Assembly: GCA_003971905.1 (NCBI GenBank)
Contig: RSEE01000082.1
Coordinates: 1 to 64,000, forward strand
Source of the DNA: Moniliella sp. 'wahieum'
Lineage: Eukaryota; Basidiomycota; Moniliellomycetes; Moniliellales; Moniliellaceae
Direction: 5' to 3'
DNA length: 64,000 nucleotides
This document shows positions 10,992 to 21,136 of this stretch, piece by piece (the first letter of the stretch is position 1; each line of letters opens with the position of its first letter). The notes beneath the pieces are model-generated. The model saw nothing but the letters and a program-made list of their open reading frames with translations, was not told where the DNA came from and ran no database searches. A program made the translations under genes and the position numbers.

Positions 10992-11119
10992 CCCGGCCCA
11001 GAGCTTGTACAATTTTCACCAACCGGGCTCGCTGGTTTTCACCTAGTGGTTTTTCAAACAAGGTGGGGGCCGATTTCAAATTGAAAATCACCAATTGATG
11101 CTGACAACATATGTCTAGG
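10992..11119. repeat. Subtelomeric module C, copy 1
   Basis: About 120 bp with agagcttgtacaattttcac, tcacctagtggttttt, aaggtgggggccgatttcaa and caccaattgatgctgacaac, ending in ACATATGTCTAGG (11107-11119). Other copies are at 11531-11654 and 15752-15872. Confidence 0.88.
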
Positions 11120-11530
11120 GAGTTATGCCGAGGCGATAGCTCGCTATAAAATCGTCCGCTCTATGCAGCATATGGCCTCCGTTTTCGATTGGGCCAACCG
11201 TTCAAAAGTTACACCCCCCATCCCTAACCCTACCCACCCCGACCCACAACACCCACCCTCCGATGGCCTCGACGATAGCTCGCTACGAAATCGTCCGCTC
11301 GTTGCAGCATATGGCCTCCGTTTCTCGATTGGACCACCCGTTCAAAAGTTACACCACCCATCCCTAACCCTACCCACCCCGACCCACCCCACCCACCCTC
11401 CGATGGCCTCGACGATAGCTCGCTACGAAATCGTCCGCTCGTTGCAGCATATGGCCTCCGTTTTTCCATTGGACCACCCGTTGACAAGTTACACCCCCCA
11501 TCCCTAACCCTACCCACCCCGACCCACCCC
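11120..11530. repeat. Subtelomeric module A, three units
   Basis: Three head-to-tail units with telomere-like tails near 11217, 11358 and 11498. The first is truncated at its left edge exactly at the junction motif (begins gagttatgccgagg). Confidence 0.88.
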
Positions 11531-11654
11531 ACCCAGAGCTTGTACGATTTTCACCAACCGGGCTCGCTTTTTTTCACCTAGTGGTTTTTGGGACAAGGTG
11601 GGTGCCGATTTCAAATTGAAAATCACCAATTGATGCTGACAACATATGTCTAGG
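11531..11654. repeat. Subtelomeric module C, copy 2
   Basis: Second copy of the 120-bp module, ending in ACATATGTCTAGG at 11642-11654. Confidence 0.88.
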
Positions 11655-12133
11655 CCAGCCCCGGCGTTCAACATTCAACGCTCACCGGTAACGCACGTGG
11701 ATGCGGTCGCCTGTCGGGCGTACCATCGTCACCAAACCGCGGCGTCCACAGCGCGTCGCATGTCACACACCCATTGTAACCCACCCTCACACGTACATGC
11801 AATGCCCCATCCCGGTCATGCCACCGCGGTTGCACGCTGGCTCCACCCCGCACGGAACATTCCCCGCCCCGGACCTGTCACATCCGTTGCCGCATGGGGC
11901 GTTAGCGTGTGTCACATGTCACATGGCACATGCGGTGTTAGCGGGCGGCACATGCGGGCTCATTAGTAAGTAGCCCCCATGCCGATCATTTCGAGCTGGC
12001 ACCGCCAGGACACTGGCCCCGCACCCAAACTGTCAGAGGTCACCAACCGTCAGGCACCTCCTTCGCCTCCGCACGTTTCAGACGGGCCAGCGTAAACTCT
12101 GCATTCCAGGACACAGGCCCCGCGCCCAAACTG
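11655..12133. other. Unannotated stretch with a duplicated 48-bp segment
   Basis: No gene supported. Two near-identical segments of about 48 bp at 12008-12056 and 12105-12156 share caggacac, ggccccgc and cccaaactgtcagaggtcac. The second overlaps the 3' end of the next gene. Repeated cacatgtcacatgg-type sequence lies near 11908-11935. Confidence 0.55.
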
Positions 12134-15045
12134 TCAGAGGTCACCATCTGTCAGGCGCCACATTTTCGCACTTACACACTGTGGTGCCTGACATTTTGCA
12201 ACCTCTGTAATTCTGAGACGAAAAACGTCATTTTCATAGAGAAAATCGACGGAGTTATGCAGTCCTTCACGTGAATATCTGACTAGGGCCCGGCTGCAGT
12301 AGCGCAACACATTGCCCAGCCGGTCCGCCACACGCATTGTGCCCACCACCAGGTGCTCCTTCTCGTACTCACGCACAAAACGCACCCGCCTCGTCTGCCT
12401 TCGCTGTCCAGTCGAGCGTCCCATCCGAGCGCACCGCCTCTGCATCGTTCAGCAGCCGCCGGTGCAGCGACGCGACCATCGACAGACGCAGGTTCCACAT
12501 CAGCCCCGCCATCGCCGGCGACACTTGGTTCGGCGCACGAAACAGCAGGTGGCCCACCGTGCCTGTCCCACCTCCCGGGCGTCGGACGCTGCTCTGGGCC
12601 CTCTCCCACCTCCTCCTCCTCCTCCTCTCCTTCCCCCTCCCCCTCCAAGCGATCGTCATCATTCGGCTGCTGGAGAATGTTGCCCACGACGGCGTGCCTA
12701 GTAACAGTGGGCGGACGCGCCTGCTGCGGCTCATCTGCCTCGGGCGGGTACCAGATGCCGAGACACTGGCTAAAGGCAAACAGCCACAGGGGCCTACATC
12801 CTCCAGGGTCGCTGCCCAAGGCCGTGTCGTGGTCATCTCGAGCCAGATCGCAAGGCGCTGCCAAAGCGGGTCGTAGTCAAGCTGCTGCGTCCCGGATTGT
12901 CAACCGGGGGCTCCCAGGGGTTCGGCGCAAGGACATCGGCGACAAAGCTTTCCAGGGCACTCTCGCCCACTGGCATGCCGTCATCCTCCAGCGCCTGGAT
13001 GAAGGCCTGCTCGTGCATCGACAAGACGCGACTGGCCAGGTCGGCCAGCGGGTGCTCCTCTGTGCTGCCCAGCGTCGCCCGCGCTCCGAGGAGCAACTGC
13101 ATAAAGACAAAGCAGTCGCCTAACAAGCCGGGTGTACTTGCGGATCGTGTCGGTACGGACCTGCAAGCCAAAGCGATGGAAGCACGAAAACTCGGACTCT
13201 TGCCCGGCTGGAGCAATGGCATGCTGGACGGGGTGGGAAAAGGCGAGAAGCGCCCGGGCCCAATGGTACAGGTTGTTATTGGCACGCTTGCGTTCGTGGT
13301 TCATGTTTGGCAGATACCGCATCTCGGCCAAGCGCATCAGCGGTACCCCGGCCATCAACTCGGACACATGCCACATGCGAGGGAAGGAGCCCATGAAATG
13401 CTCGCCATCCGCAATGGTCAGCGGATCCTCTCCCGGCATGTGAGGCATCAAGCTGGGCGAGCCCTCCTCCCGGTAAGGTCGGTATACGTCAGCAGAGGCC
13501 GCCGTGGCGGAGAGGCGTCGCGCAGGGGACGGGGATAAGGACGATCGGGCGCCGCGGCTGGTGGAGAGGCGTTGCGCTGCCGCCGCGGGGGGCAGGCGAG
13601 GGCGAGGGAGACTGCGTCGGCCGGCCTGCCTCGGTCGACTCTGCCTCGCTAGGGGATGCTTCCTGGGTGCGTGCTGGTCGCCGGGTGCGCGCTGGTACCC
13701 AGTCCCATTCCGATTCGGAGTCGCTGGCCTCATCCACGTCTCTCCGCTCGGTGTCGCTGGTATCCTCGTCACTCTCTCGGGATCTGTTGCTCGTTGTATC
13801 GTCATCCGTTCCTCGGTTGCGCACCGGGCTGGTTGGAGGGGGCGACTGGACAGCTGCGGCTGCATCAAGGCGCCTCGCAGCATCGATCGCGGCTGGTGGC
13901 GCATCGGGCCCAACAATGGCAACGGTAAGGTCGTACAAGACTCGTTGGGTGGGAAGCCAGAGCGGACGAGGGTGGTGGCCGGTAGTGCTGGCATGCTTGG
14001 CGTGCGGGGTGGTGGGTGCGTGCTACCTTCAAACATGTGCGGCACACCTCCTTGGGAGGGGAAATGACGATGCGGTCGACTGGCTCGGACAGGTACGTGC
14101 TAAAGTCCTTGGGCTCAGCAGAGCGGGGTACATGTGGGGAGGGAACATGCGAAAGGCGTTGCGGGCAGCCTTGGCGTTTGCGCGGTTGATCAAGGGATGT
14201 GTGCCGCTGACCCGGAAAGCTTTGACTCTGTTGCTTGAGATATGCGATTCGGGGACAAAGTATTTGCATACGTTGCAATACAAAAGGCGCAAGCTGGGGT
14301 GGTACTCGAGACCCAGTGGTTCAATCGCGAGACGGATGAGATGGAACGGATCATTGAAGATGGAGGCAGCGACCTGTCCTTTGAGTTGACTGCATTTAGA
14401 GGCGTGCTGACGCGCGTTCTGTGCGATTTGCGAAACAGGCGGAGCAGGCGGAGCATTGGTAGCCTGCGACAGGCTTGGTCAGGTTGGGAGCCGGTGGAAG
14501 AGAAAAGGGGGGGGAGAGGACGTACGTGGGCGTTTGGTGGATGGTCACCTTGTGCTTGGGCAACCCTCTTTGGACAAGAATGTGGGTGGTGATGGTGTCG
14601 GGGCGTGCGTGGGAGAAGGCAAGGGCGGTAGGGGAGATGAAAGCGGCGAGGTAGGTGCAGCAACAGGAGCTGGGGATGCTGGCTGCTCATCCAGAGGATC
14701 TTGTGTGCCCTCGAGGCGCGGGTCTTGCGTGGTTGCTGCAAGTGCTAGGATCTGGAGAGGCGTCGGGTTGGGAGGCGGAGTGGGGCTCGTGTCTGTGCCC
14801 GGACGAGGAGAGGCAGGGATGGTTGACAGCTGGGAGCAAGCCGCGTTGTTGGTGAGAGCTGGGCGGTCCATGCGGCGAGGCAACGGCGTGTCGGATGCTG
14901 CTCGCGCTGGAGGTGGTGCACCAGACGGGCCGGTCGAAGGTGTGAAGGGGCGATGTTGGCTGCCAGGCCTGGCCGTGCTGGGATGAGACGAAGCAGGTGT
15001 TCCGCAGTCAAACGTGGCAGCTGGCGTCGTAGGCAAGGCAGGCAT
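12134..15045 (-). CDS. Large subtelomeric protein, possibly N-terminal part of a telomere-linked helicase family
   Basis: Minus-strand frames join into one long protein of roughly 900-970 residues with several single-base frame breaks. The chosen start is the ATG at 15045 (MPALPTTPAATF). The first 170 residues are Pro/Thr/Ser-rich. Near 14290-14220 is YCNVCKYFV, then KEVCRTC near 14050, resembling two Cys-x2-Cys sites. An acidic Ser/Asp linker follows, then a long helical region: MWHVSELMAGVPLMRLAEMR, FHRFGLQVRTDTIRKYTRL, GDCFVFMQLLLGARATLG, then LWLFAFSQCLGIW and a C-terminal KEHLVVGTMRVADRLGNVLR stretch. The layout recalls the N-terminal half of fungal telomere-linked RecQ-like helicases, but no helicase motif (Walker A, DEAH) is seen before the stop. 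It is a truncated relative or an unrelated subtelomeric family. The family call is inference only. Confidence 0.45.
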
Positions 15046-15751
15046 GGTAACGCGAGGATGGTGGGACGTGAGGAGGAAGGGGCGCGTTGGGAGGCGTGGA
15101 AAGAGGAGGAAATGAAAGAATGCAGGCAGCGCGACGCGTGTGGAGTACAATTTATTACGCTGCCGCCGTGCGGGTGCATGCATCGACGGCTGATGCGCGT
15201 ACGAGAGGCGACACGACTTGGCGGCGTGTTGAGCGATGCGCGCTGCACCAAAATGGACACATCTCGGCCGTTTCTCACCGATTGGGCTGCAATTTGGTAT
15301 GCTGCTAGCCATCGCATGGGGCCAGCTATGGCAGGCGATGAAGTCAATACACGACGCTTGCAGCTGAGACCCAAGGCGCCGTGCACGCGGTGGTGCTACA
15401 GCCCAATGGCATCCTATTATGGCATCTACTCTACATGCAACGACCATACCTGGTTGGAAATGGGGGGGGTCGCAAAACAAGTGTGGAGTTCGTAGAGTGG
15501 AGATGGAGTGGTGGTGGCGGGAGTAAAGGTGGTAGTGGAGGTGGGGAGTGGGGGTGGAAGTGGGGGTGGGAGGGCTGGCGTGTGCGTTGGAGGCGGCGGC
15601 GGCGCGCGTGGGGTGTGCAGTGACAGTGGCGGTGGGCGGTGGCAGTGCTGGGGTAAGTGATGCGAGCAGCAGCACCTTTGATGGTCAAGCGTTGGTCAGC
15701 ACGGTCAGCGGTCAGCCGGTCACCGGCCAGGGCCTGTCGGCCCCGCCGGCC
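15046..15751. other. Upstream region of the 12134-15045 gene; G-rich tract
   Basis: No further gene seen. Plus strand 15490-15650 is a GTGGGGG/GGTGG-rich tract. Frames there are low complexity. The likely 5' flank of the minus-strand gene lies here. Confidence 0.45.
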
Positions 15752-15872
15752 GGCCAGAGCTTGTACAATTTTCACCAACGGGCTCGCGGTTTTCACCTAG
15801 TGGTTTTCAAACAAGGTGGGGGCCGATTTCAATTGAAAAATCACCAATTGATGCTGACAACATATGTCTAGG
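15752..15872. repeat. Subtelomeric module C, copy 3
   Basis: Third copy of module C, with small homopolymer-length differences from the other two, ending in ACATATGTCTAGG at 15860-15872. It is the innermost junction motif in the window. Confidence 0.88.
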
Positions 15873-16510
15873 GTGACAGCAGGTTCGCCAAGCGAGTGCA
15901 CATGGGCCGGCAGAGCGTCCAGACGGGACGGCATGGCACGCTGCACGGTATGCGTTGGCATGGCCGAGCCTGAAACGAAGATGGCCAAGACGAGGATCCG
16001 GATGGCCAAGCCAAGCGTCCAGACAACCAACTCAAGCGCTGCAGTGGTGGGGGCAGGCGAGGCTGTGACCATGGACGGCCAGGACGCCAGACCGAGGCCA
16101 GCGGGCACGCACAACACCATGCACCATCCCCTGCACCATTCCCTGCTTCCGCTTGACCGACCTGACGGTGGCGATGGTCGAATGAATGGCGGTGGTGGCC
16201 GAGTCAACGGTGGGGATGGCCGAGTCAGAGGCGGGGATGGCCTGGGCGTGCGTGGGAGGTGGGAGCGCGGCGCTGGGGAGGGTGGGGAGGCAGGTGGAGG
16301 GAAAGAGCCCCGGGGTGGTGGGCAGTGCTGCAGAGACAGAGCCTGGACAGAAGACATAGAAGCGAGAGGGTCAGTGGAGGGCCGGGGGTGTGGCAGATGA
16401 GGCGCGGGAAACGGAGGTGAAAAGGGGAGCTAAACGAGGCAACAGGCCTTGGGGCCCGGACAAAGCCAGGCGGATTGGGGTGTGGTGGCAGCAGAAAACC
16501 AACCAAATCC
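15873..16510. repeat. Subtelomeric repeat D, third block
   Basis: Shares a long stretch with 9640-10170 (the caacaccatgcaccatc and gacctgacggtggcgatgg pieces) and the cgaggcaac/ccttgg element at about 16433. No gene supported. Confidence 0.7.
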
Positions 16511-18088
16511 ATCGCCAGGCCAGCGCATATAGGCGCCGCTGGCTGATGAAACGTTTAAACTTTTAATTGCACGATGGATGCGTGGCCTGCGCCGTCACAT
16601 GCACGTCACATTGGCTCCGCCCGCCACCGATAGCTGATCTCGCTCCCATTACAATTTCTTCGTCTCAAGCGTCTGGCACTTTCCCTGTTTCTTCCACTTC
16701 GCATCATGTCCTCTGCTCTTGCTTCTTCACCCACGAACGATTGCTACACCCCTTGGCCTAGTCTCGATTCTGGTCCCTCGCCTTAGCCCCGACTGTGGCA
16801 GAGAAGCATTGCTTACAGACAGGGGCGGAAAGGGAAATAAGGCGATTGATAAGAAAGAAAGCGGGACAGGGAAGACCAGGGGGGTACGGTTGCCACAAGT
16901 GCAACCTAGAAAGACAAGGTAAAGGGGCACAAGGCGACTTTCATCACAAAGGAGGCATAGCCCAAGAGCTTCACCTTACTCCGCTGTGGTCCACACCACA
17001 GGTTCCGTACTAACTGTCTCACCGATCATCATATAGTTGAGCTCCTTCACACGTTTTGAGTGTTTATTCACGGGTTAGGGCCTCTCTGGCCCGGTCGTGG
17101 CCTGCGTCGCTCTTCCATCCGGTTCGCTAGGTGCCAAGACTACCGGACACCATGTTGTGCCGCCGCAGGTGGCTCGTGTGCTCTGGCCAACGTCCTTTCA
17201 CTCCCTCCTCAGGCCCAGGAGTCCCGTTGCTTGTTCGCTTCTGTTTTAGTCCGTTTGGTCCGCAGCCTACTAGTGTGGAGACCATACGAGAGCTGAATCA
17301 AACTCAATTCTCAATCAGGAAGGACGATTACTAGTACTTTACAGGGACATGGGCATCTACTGCGTAACTGCATAGTAAGTACTGGATGACTCACACACGA
17401 AGCAGATGATGTCAGTGGGAGTGTGGAGGTGGCTGTCCCTCTGAACCGTTTGGTTATTAGCCTTCATAGCTTCATGTAAAGCGTGTCGTGGCTCTTCTGT
17501 GATGCATCAGCAGCCTGCACCGAGGCCCCCGTCAATCTTCATAGCTTCATCCCCCGCTCACAAGGCCCTAGATCTCCACAGTTGCAGTATACCACTTCGG
17601 TCCCGCAGTCTTCGGGAGGTAGGTGAGTAATTAAGGTTCAACCACCCCACCGCCCACTGAACGCCCAATATAGCTGCGCTGCGGAACGCTTAGACAACAA
17701 ACGGGGTAGCGACGCAACCTGGTGCACTAAAACGTCGCTCGGCCTCGGTTGTCCCGATGGGTTACGCCACCATACTTCCCTCCGCACCGCCCGCGTGTCC
17801 CCGCAAGGACATGACATGGACAGACGGGTTGGCCACAACTGAGGCCAAATAGGGTCGAAGAGCATGTATAGCCAGAATCCCATCGCTCGGTTCTGTGGAC
17901 ATGAGCGTGCGGCCGCCAACAGCCTAAACGAGCCTCGGGGATCCGTGCCCTCCTGCAGGTCAGCACATCCACCCGGATACTCCGGCGTCCTCTTCCTGCT
18001 TTCTCACCCATGTGGAGCAGAGCGGAGGCGGGCATACCCACACCACCCGATCATCGGCCCTGGGCGTCGCTCCACATGCTCTCGCCAG
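16511..18088. other. Transition from subtelomere to gene-dense arm
   Basis: No gene I can support in about 1.6 kb. Less repetitive and AT-richer than sequence to its left. The direct repeat cttcatagcttcat occurs near 17462 and 17538. A minus-strand frame at 17640-17920 and a plus-strand frame at 16795-17013 are open but resemble nothing known to me. Confidence 0.4.
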
Positions 18089-18098
18089 TTATATTTAA
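18089..18098 (+). promoter_or_regulatory. TATA-like box upstream of the Rds1-like gene
   Basis: TTATATTTAA lies 27 bp before the first in-frame ATG (18125) and 109 bp before the next ATG at 18207, a reasonable position for a core promoter element. Sequence-only inference. Confidence 0.35.
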
Positions 18099-18124
18099 GG
18101 TGCTTTGCGTCGCTGCATCCACGA

Positions 18125-19422
18125 ATGCACAGCGTACCCCACCACCACCATCACCACCACCCTCTGCCTCACCTTCTTCAATCCACCGTCCGCTTACGCC
18201 CTCATTATGCGCTTGCTTCTCTCTGCTGGGCGCTTCTTTTGGCGCCTCTTCCTACAGTCTCTGCAACCCCATTCCCCGCAAGCTCTCGAGGGTTGAGCAA
18301 CACCGTCGCCAAGGACAATGCGACCCAGGCTCCTTGCATCACCGAATCGCAAGTCAAGAGCCTCCAGCTGGCCGTTTACCAAGCCGATGCCCAGGTATGT
18401 TTCTTTTCTCCTCAGCACCCGTAACCACCAGTACAGTCCTGTATGTTGAGCTAACTTCTTGTGCTATCGGTATGGGAACGTAGGTGGCGCTCTTCAATCA
18501 CGGGCTCCAAAAGTTCAACGAGAAAGACTGGGAGGCTGCTGGCTTGAACTGCAACGACACGGCGCAGCTCAAGTGGATGGCAAACACATGCACCAAGCAC
18601 CGCCAGCTGCTGGCCAAGAAGCTCAAGTCGGCCAATGCGGATGTGCCCCAGCCCTGTACGTACAAGTGGGATTGCGAGGACACCCTCCCGGCCTATTTTA
18701 AGTACACGCTGGATATCGTCCAGAATGGGGTTTCGGGCATGTTGGGAGGCCTCATTGAAGATGAAGAGCACCCGTATCCGTATGTCGTTTCGCAAATCGC
18801 TTCAGGCACACAAGGAATCCTTGGTATTCTCCGTCAATTTGTTGGTGTCTTCCCCAACCCTTCGGCCATGCCCCCACTGCTACCATCGCATCTCCACTGG
18901 AGTGTTGCCATTAACAACATTCGCGAGTGCCCTACGGGGAACCCTCTTCCATTTGAAAAGACGTTCGATCCGTTGAATATCACGAACCAACCATCGTATG
19001 GCACGAGGACCCCTGGGCTGAGCAACCTTGACCCCCCACTCTTCTACCCGGGCGAGGAGCTCAACTTCAAGTGGAAGTCCAACACCACCAGGGGACCGTT
19101 CAACCAGACGTCGGGTGCCGCCAAGCCTCCCACTCATGCCGTGTTTATGACCGAGGACGAGACCTTCAAAGCTCCTCTCACCAATGTCGGGCCTGATGGC
19201 GCCACGGTAAAGCTTCCAGCTGGCAACGACGACTCATCTTCTGGTTCAGGATGGGATGAGAACGGGAAGTTGTCTTCCTCGGTAAACGAGACTTGGCTCA
19301 GTGGCCCAGTCTACATTATTCTTGTTGATGACTCTTTCACCAACAGCCAACTGGCAGCTCGCTCTGACTCTAATTCCTTTACGGGAGTGAGTTCTGGTCC
19401 CGTTCTCCTTTCCTCTAAGTGA
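18125..19422 (+). CDS. Secreted Rds1-like protein with ferritin-like fold
   Basis: Two exons: 18125-18394 and 18484-19422, joined across an 89-bp GT-AG intron (gtatgt...gtag). The spliced protein is about 400 residues. A hydrophobic segment (ALASLCWALLLAPLPTVSA) looks like a signal peptide, but it follows a His/Pro-rich leader of about 28 residues. The true start could therefore be the ATG at 18207 if a frame error lies between. The mature part has the order of motifs seen in the fungal stress-response Rds1 family: ALFNHGLQKFNEKDWEAAG, then PCTYKWDCED, NGVSGMLGGLI, a GTQGILGILR helix, and ECPTGNPLPF. Several N-glycosylation sites (NIT, NTT, NQT, NET) are present in the C-terminal half. Metal-ligand glutamates of true ferritins are not evident. 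Role unknown, probably cell surface or extracellular. Confidence 0.68.
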
Positions 19423-20179
19423 GCCTGTCTTCGTTACTGGCCTTTTTGGATGCGACACCACACCATTCTCGTCGCTTCGTTTTATGGCTTTCCCACCGAC
19501 TTACAGACCCTGATGCATTCATCATATAGATGAACACAAACCCCTTCTAAGATCAGCCACTTTTGTCCACACCACCTGTCCTCTTCCTCTCGACACTCGG
19601 ACGTTTTCGAGGATGATTGCATGATGATATATAACCATCCACACGTGATGATCCCAGTTGAGATATGGAATGTTTCTCTCAGCTGACGCGCTAAAGGTTC
19701 TCACCTCTATTGTAGTAAGAGTAGAGAGTAGGCCCCACAGGGTTACAACATGCCAGAGAACCCAGCGCAGCAACGGGTTCGCCATTGACCCTTGTTTGGA
19801 TTGTGTGGTGCTAATTGTAATTGTGCTCGCCTGACACCGCATCCCACTCTCTACCCATCCCAGGGAAAATGCCAACAGCCAACTTAAATTGCTCCTAATG
19901 ATGCCGTTCCGGATTGCAGCGCGCGTGTCCGTTGGGAATCATCTCACCCGTGTCGACGAAGATCATCATTGAGAGACCTCTATAGGCGCCCAAGTTATTC
20001 CAATCCTATATGTTAGCAATCTCCCGTCAAGTGCAAAGCTGCGTGTGGGGAGGGTAGTGGAGGGCATGCGCCTTGCGTTGCGGTCGCCCAGCCGCGGCTA
20101 GTGTGCTAGCAAGGCTAAGAGCTGTTCCATGTGAGTTGCAAGTGTATTTCTCATTGGGAAGTATTCTTCTTGACCGAGG
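19423..20179. other. Intergenic, convergent 3' flanks
   Basis: Shared 3' flank of the Rds1-like gene and the minus-strand reductase. AT-richer. No gene, tRNA or repeat recognised. Confidence 0.5.
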
Positions 20180-21136
20180 CTAGTTTGGCTTGGGCAAGAA
20201 GGATTTGCATTCCTCGAAGACTTCAAAGGGGGGGACAGGTTTGCGTCCCGTCAGTTCCTCCACGGCCGAGGTAACTTCGGCCATGAGGCCGCGACGAATC
20301 ACCTGTCCACTGGCCACCAGATCCCCGGTAATCAGCTTCATGGGCGTGTGGTTCTTGGACGTGTCCCCCTCGATGGTGCGGGGCACTCCACGAGATTCCC
20401 AAAAGTTATACAGGTCCACATCCTCGACTGGCTTGAGCTTGGCATGGTAACCTGCAATCTTGGCGAACATGTCCAGCGCTTCCTGCGACGTGATGGGTTG
20501 GGGTCCAGAAATTTCGTAAATCGTGTTGACCTTGCCCTTGCCCATCAGCAGCGCGCCGAGGCACCGGCCACAGTCGTCGCGCGACGACATAGGCACCCGC
20601 CACGCCGCCAGAGTTGTCGAGCCAAGTGTCGTTATTGTAGTGCCAGGAGGGAGACATGTGCTGAGGGAGGTTCTGGGCGTATAGATAGTTGCGCTGGATG
20701 GAGTATTGCAGGCCAGAGGCAAAGATCATGGCCTCGGTGACTTTGTGATCGAGAGGCAAGACAGGCACATCGTACTTGAGCCCTGCACCGCAAAAGGATG
20801 TGTATCCGATCCGCTTCACCCCGGCTTCTTTGGCAGCATCAATCACGTTCTTGTGCTGGCCTTGACGGCGCTTGCCCACCAACCATGTGGAAACAAAGCT
20901 GACGGCCTGCGCGTCCTTAAACGCTTTCCTCATGCCGCTCGGGTCATCGTAGCTCAACGAGATGATGTGTGCGCCTTCTTTTCCCATTCGGAGCGCAAGT
21001 TGGCAGGAATGGCTTCTTCTTTGTAGCTCGCCAAAATGAGTTCTTGGCCCACTGTTTTGATGTCCAATGCGTACGAGGCGGCCACGCGGCCCAGCAGGCC
21101 ATCGGCGCCCATGAGAATGTACTTGCCGGCCAACAT
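20180..21136 (-). CDS. NmrA-like NAD(P)-binding reductase
   Basis: About 300 residues in three abutting frames. Start at the ATG at 21136: MLAGKYILMGADGLLGR. GADGLLG fits the Gly-rich GxxGxxG NAD(P)-binding turn of atypical short-chain dehydrogenases. It continues with VSFVSTWLVG, KNVIDAAKEAGVKRIGYTS (the typical helix-strand pair before the substrate pocket), RNYLYAQNL, and KVNTIYEISGPQPITSQEAL, the signature of the NmrA/azoreductase group (the nucleotide sugar epimerase-like fold). It ends with FEVFEECKSFLPKPN. Single-base frame breaks fall in the run of A near 20990 (Glu-Lys-Glu-Gly) and near 20593. Likely a cytosolic NADPH-binding redox sensor or quinone/azo reductase; the substrate cannot be read from sequence. 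Confidence 0.8.

Noticed and set aside
12297-14389. Plus-strand frames of 180-260 residues
   Set aside because: Shadows of the minus-strand gene: the minus strand shows motif-like, compositionally normal protein while the plus frames are Arg/Pro/Ser-rich.
17400-17445. Possible C/D snoRNA (gatgatg ... ctga)
   Set aside because: Box spacing is too short and there is no terminal stem; chance match.
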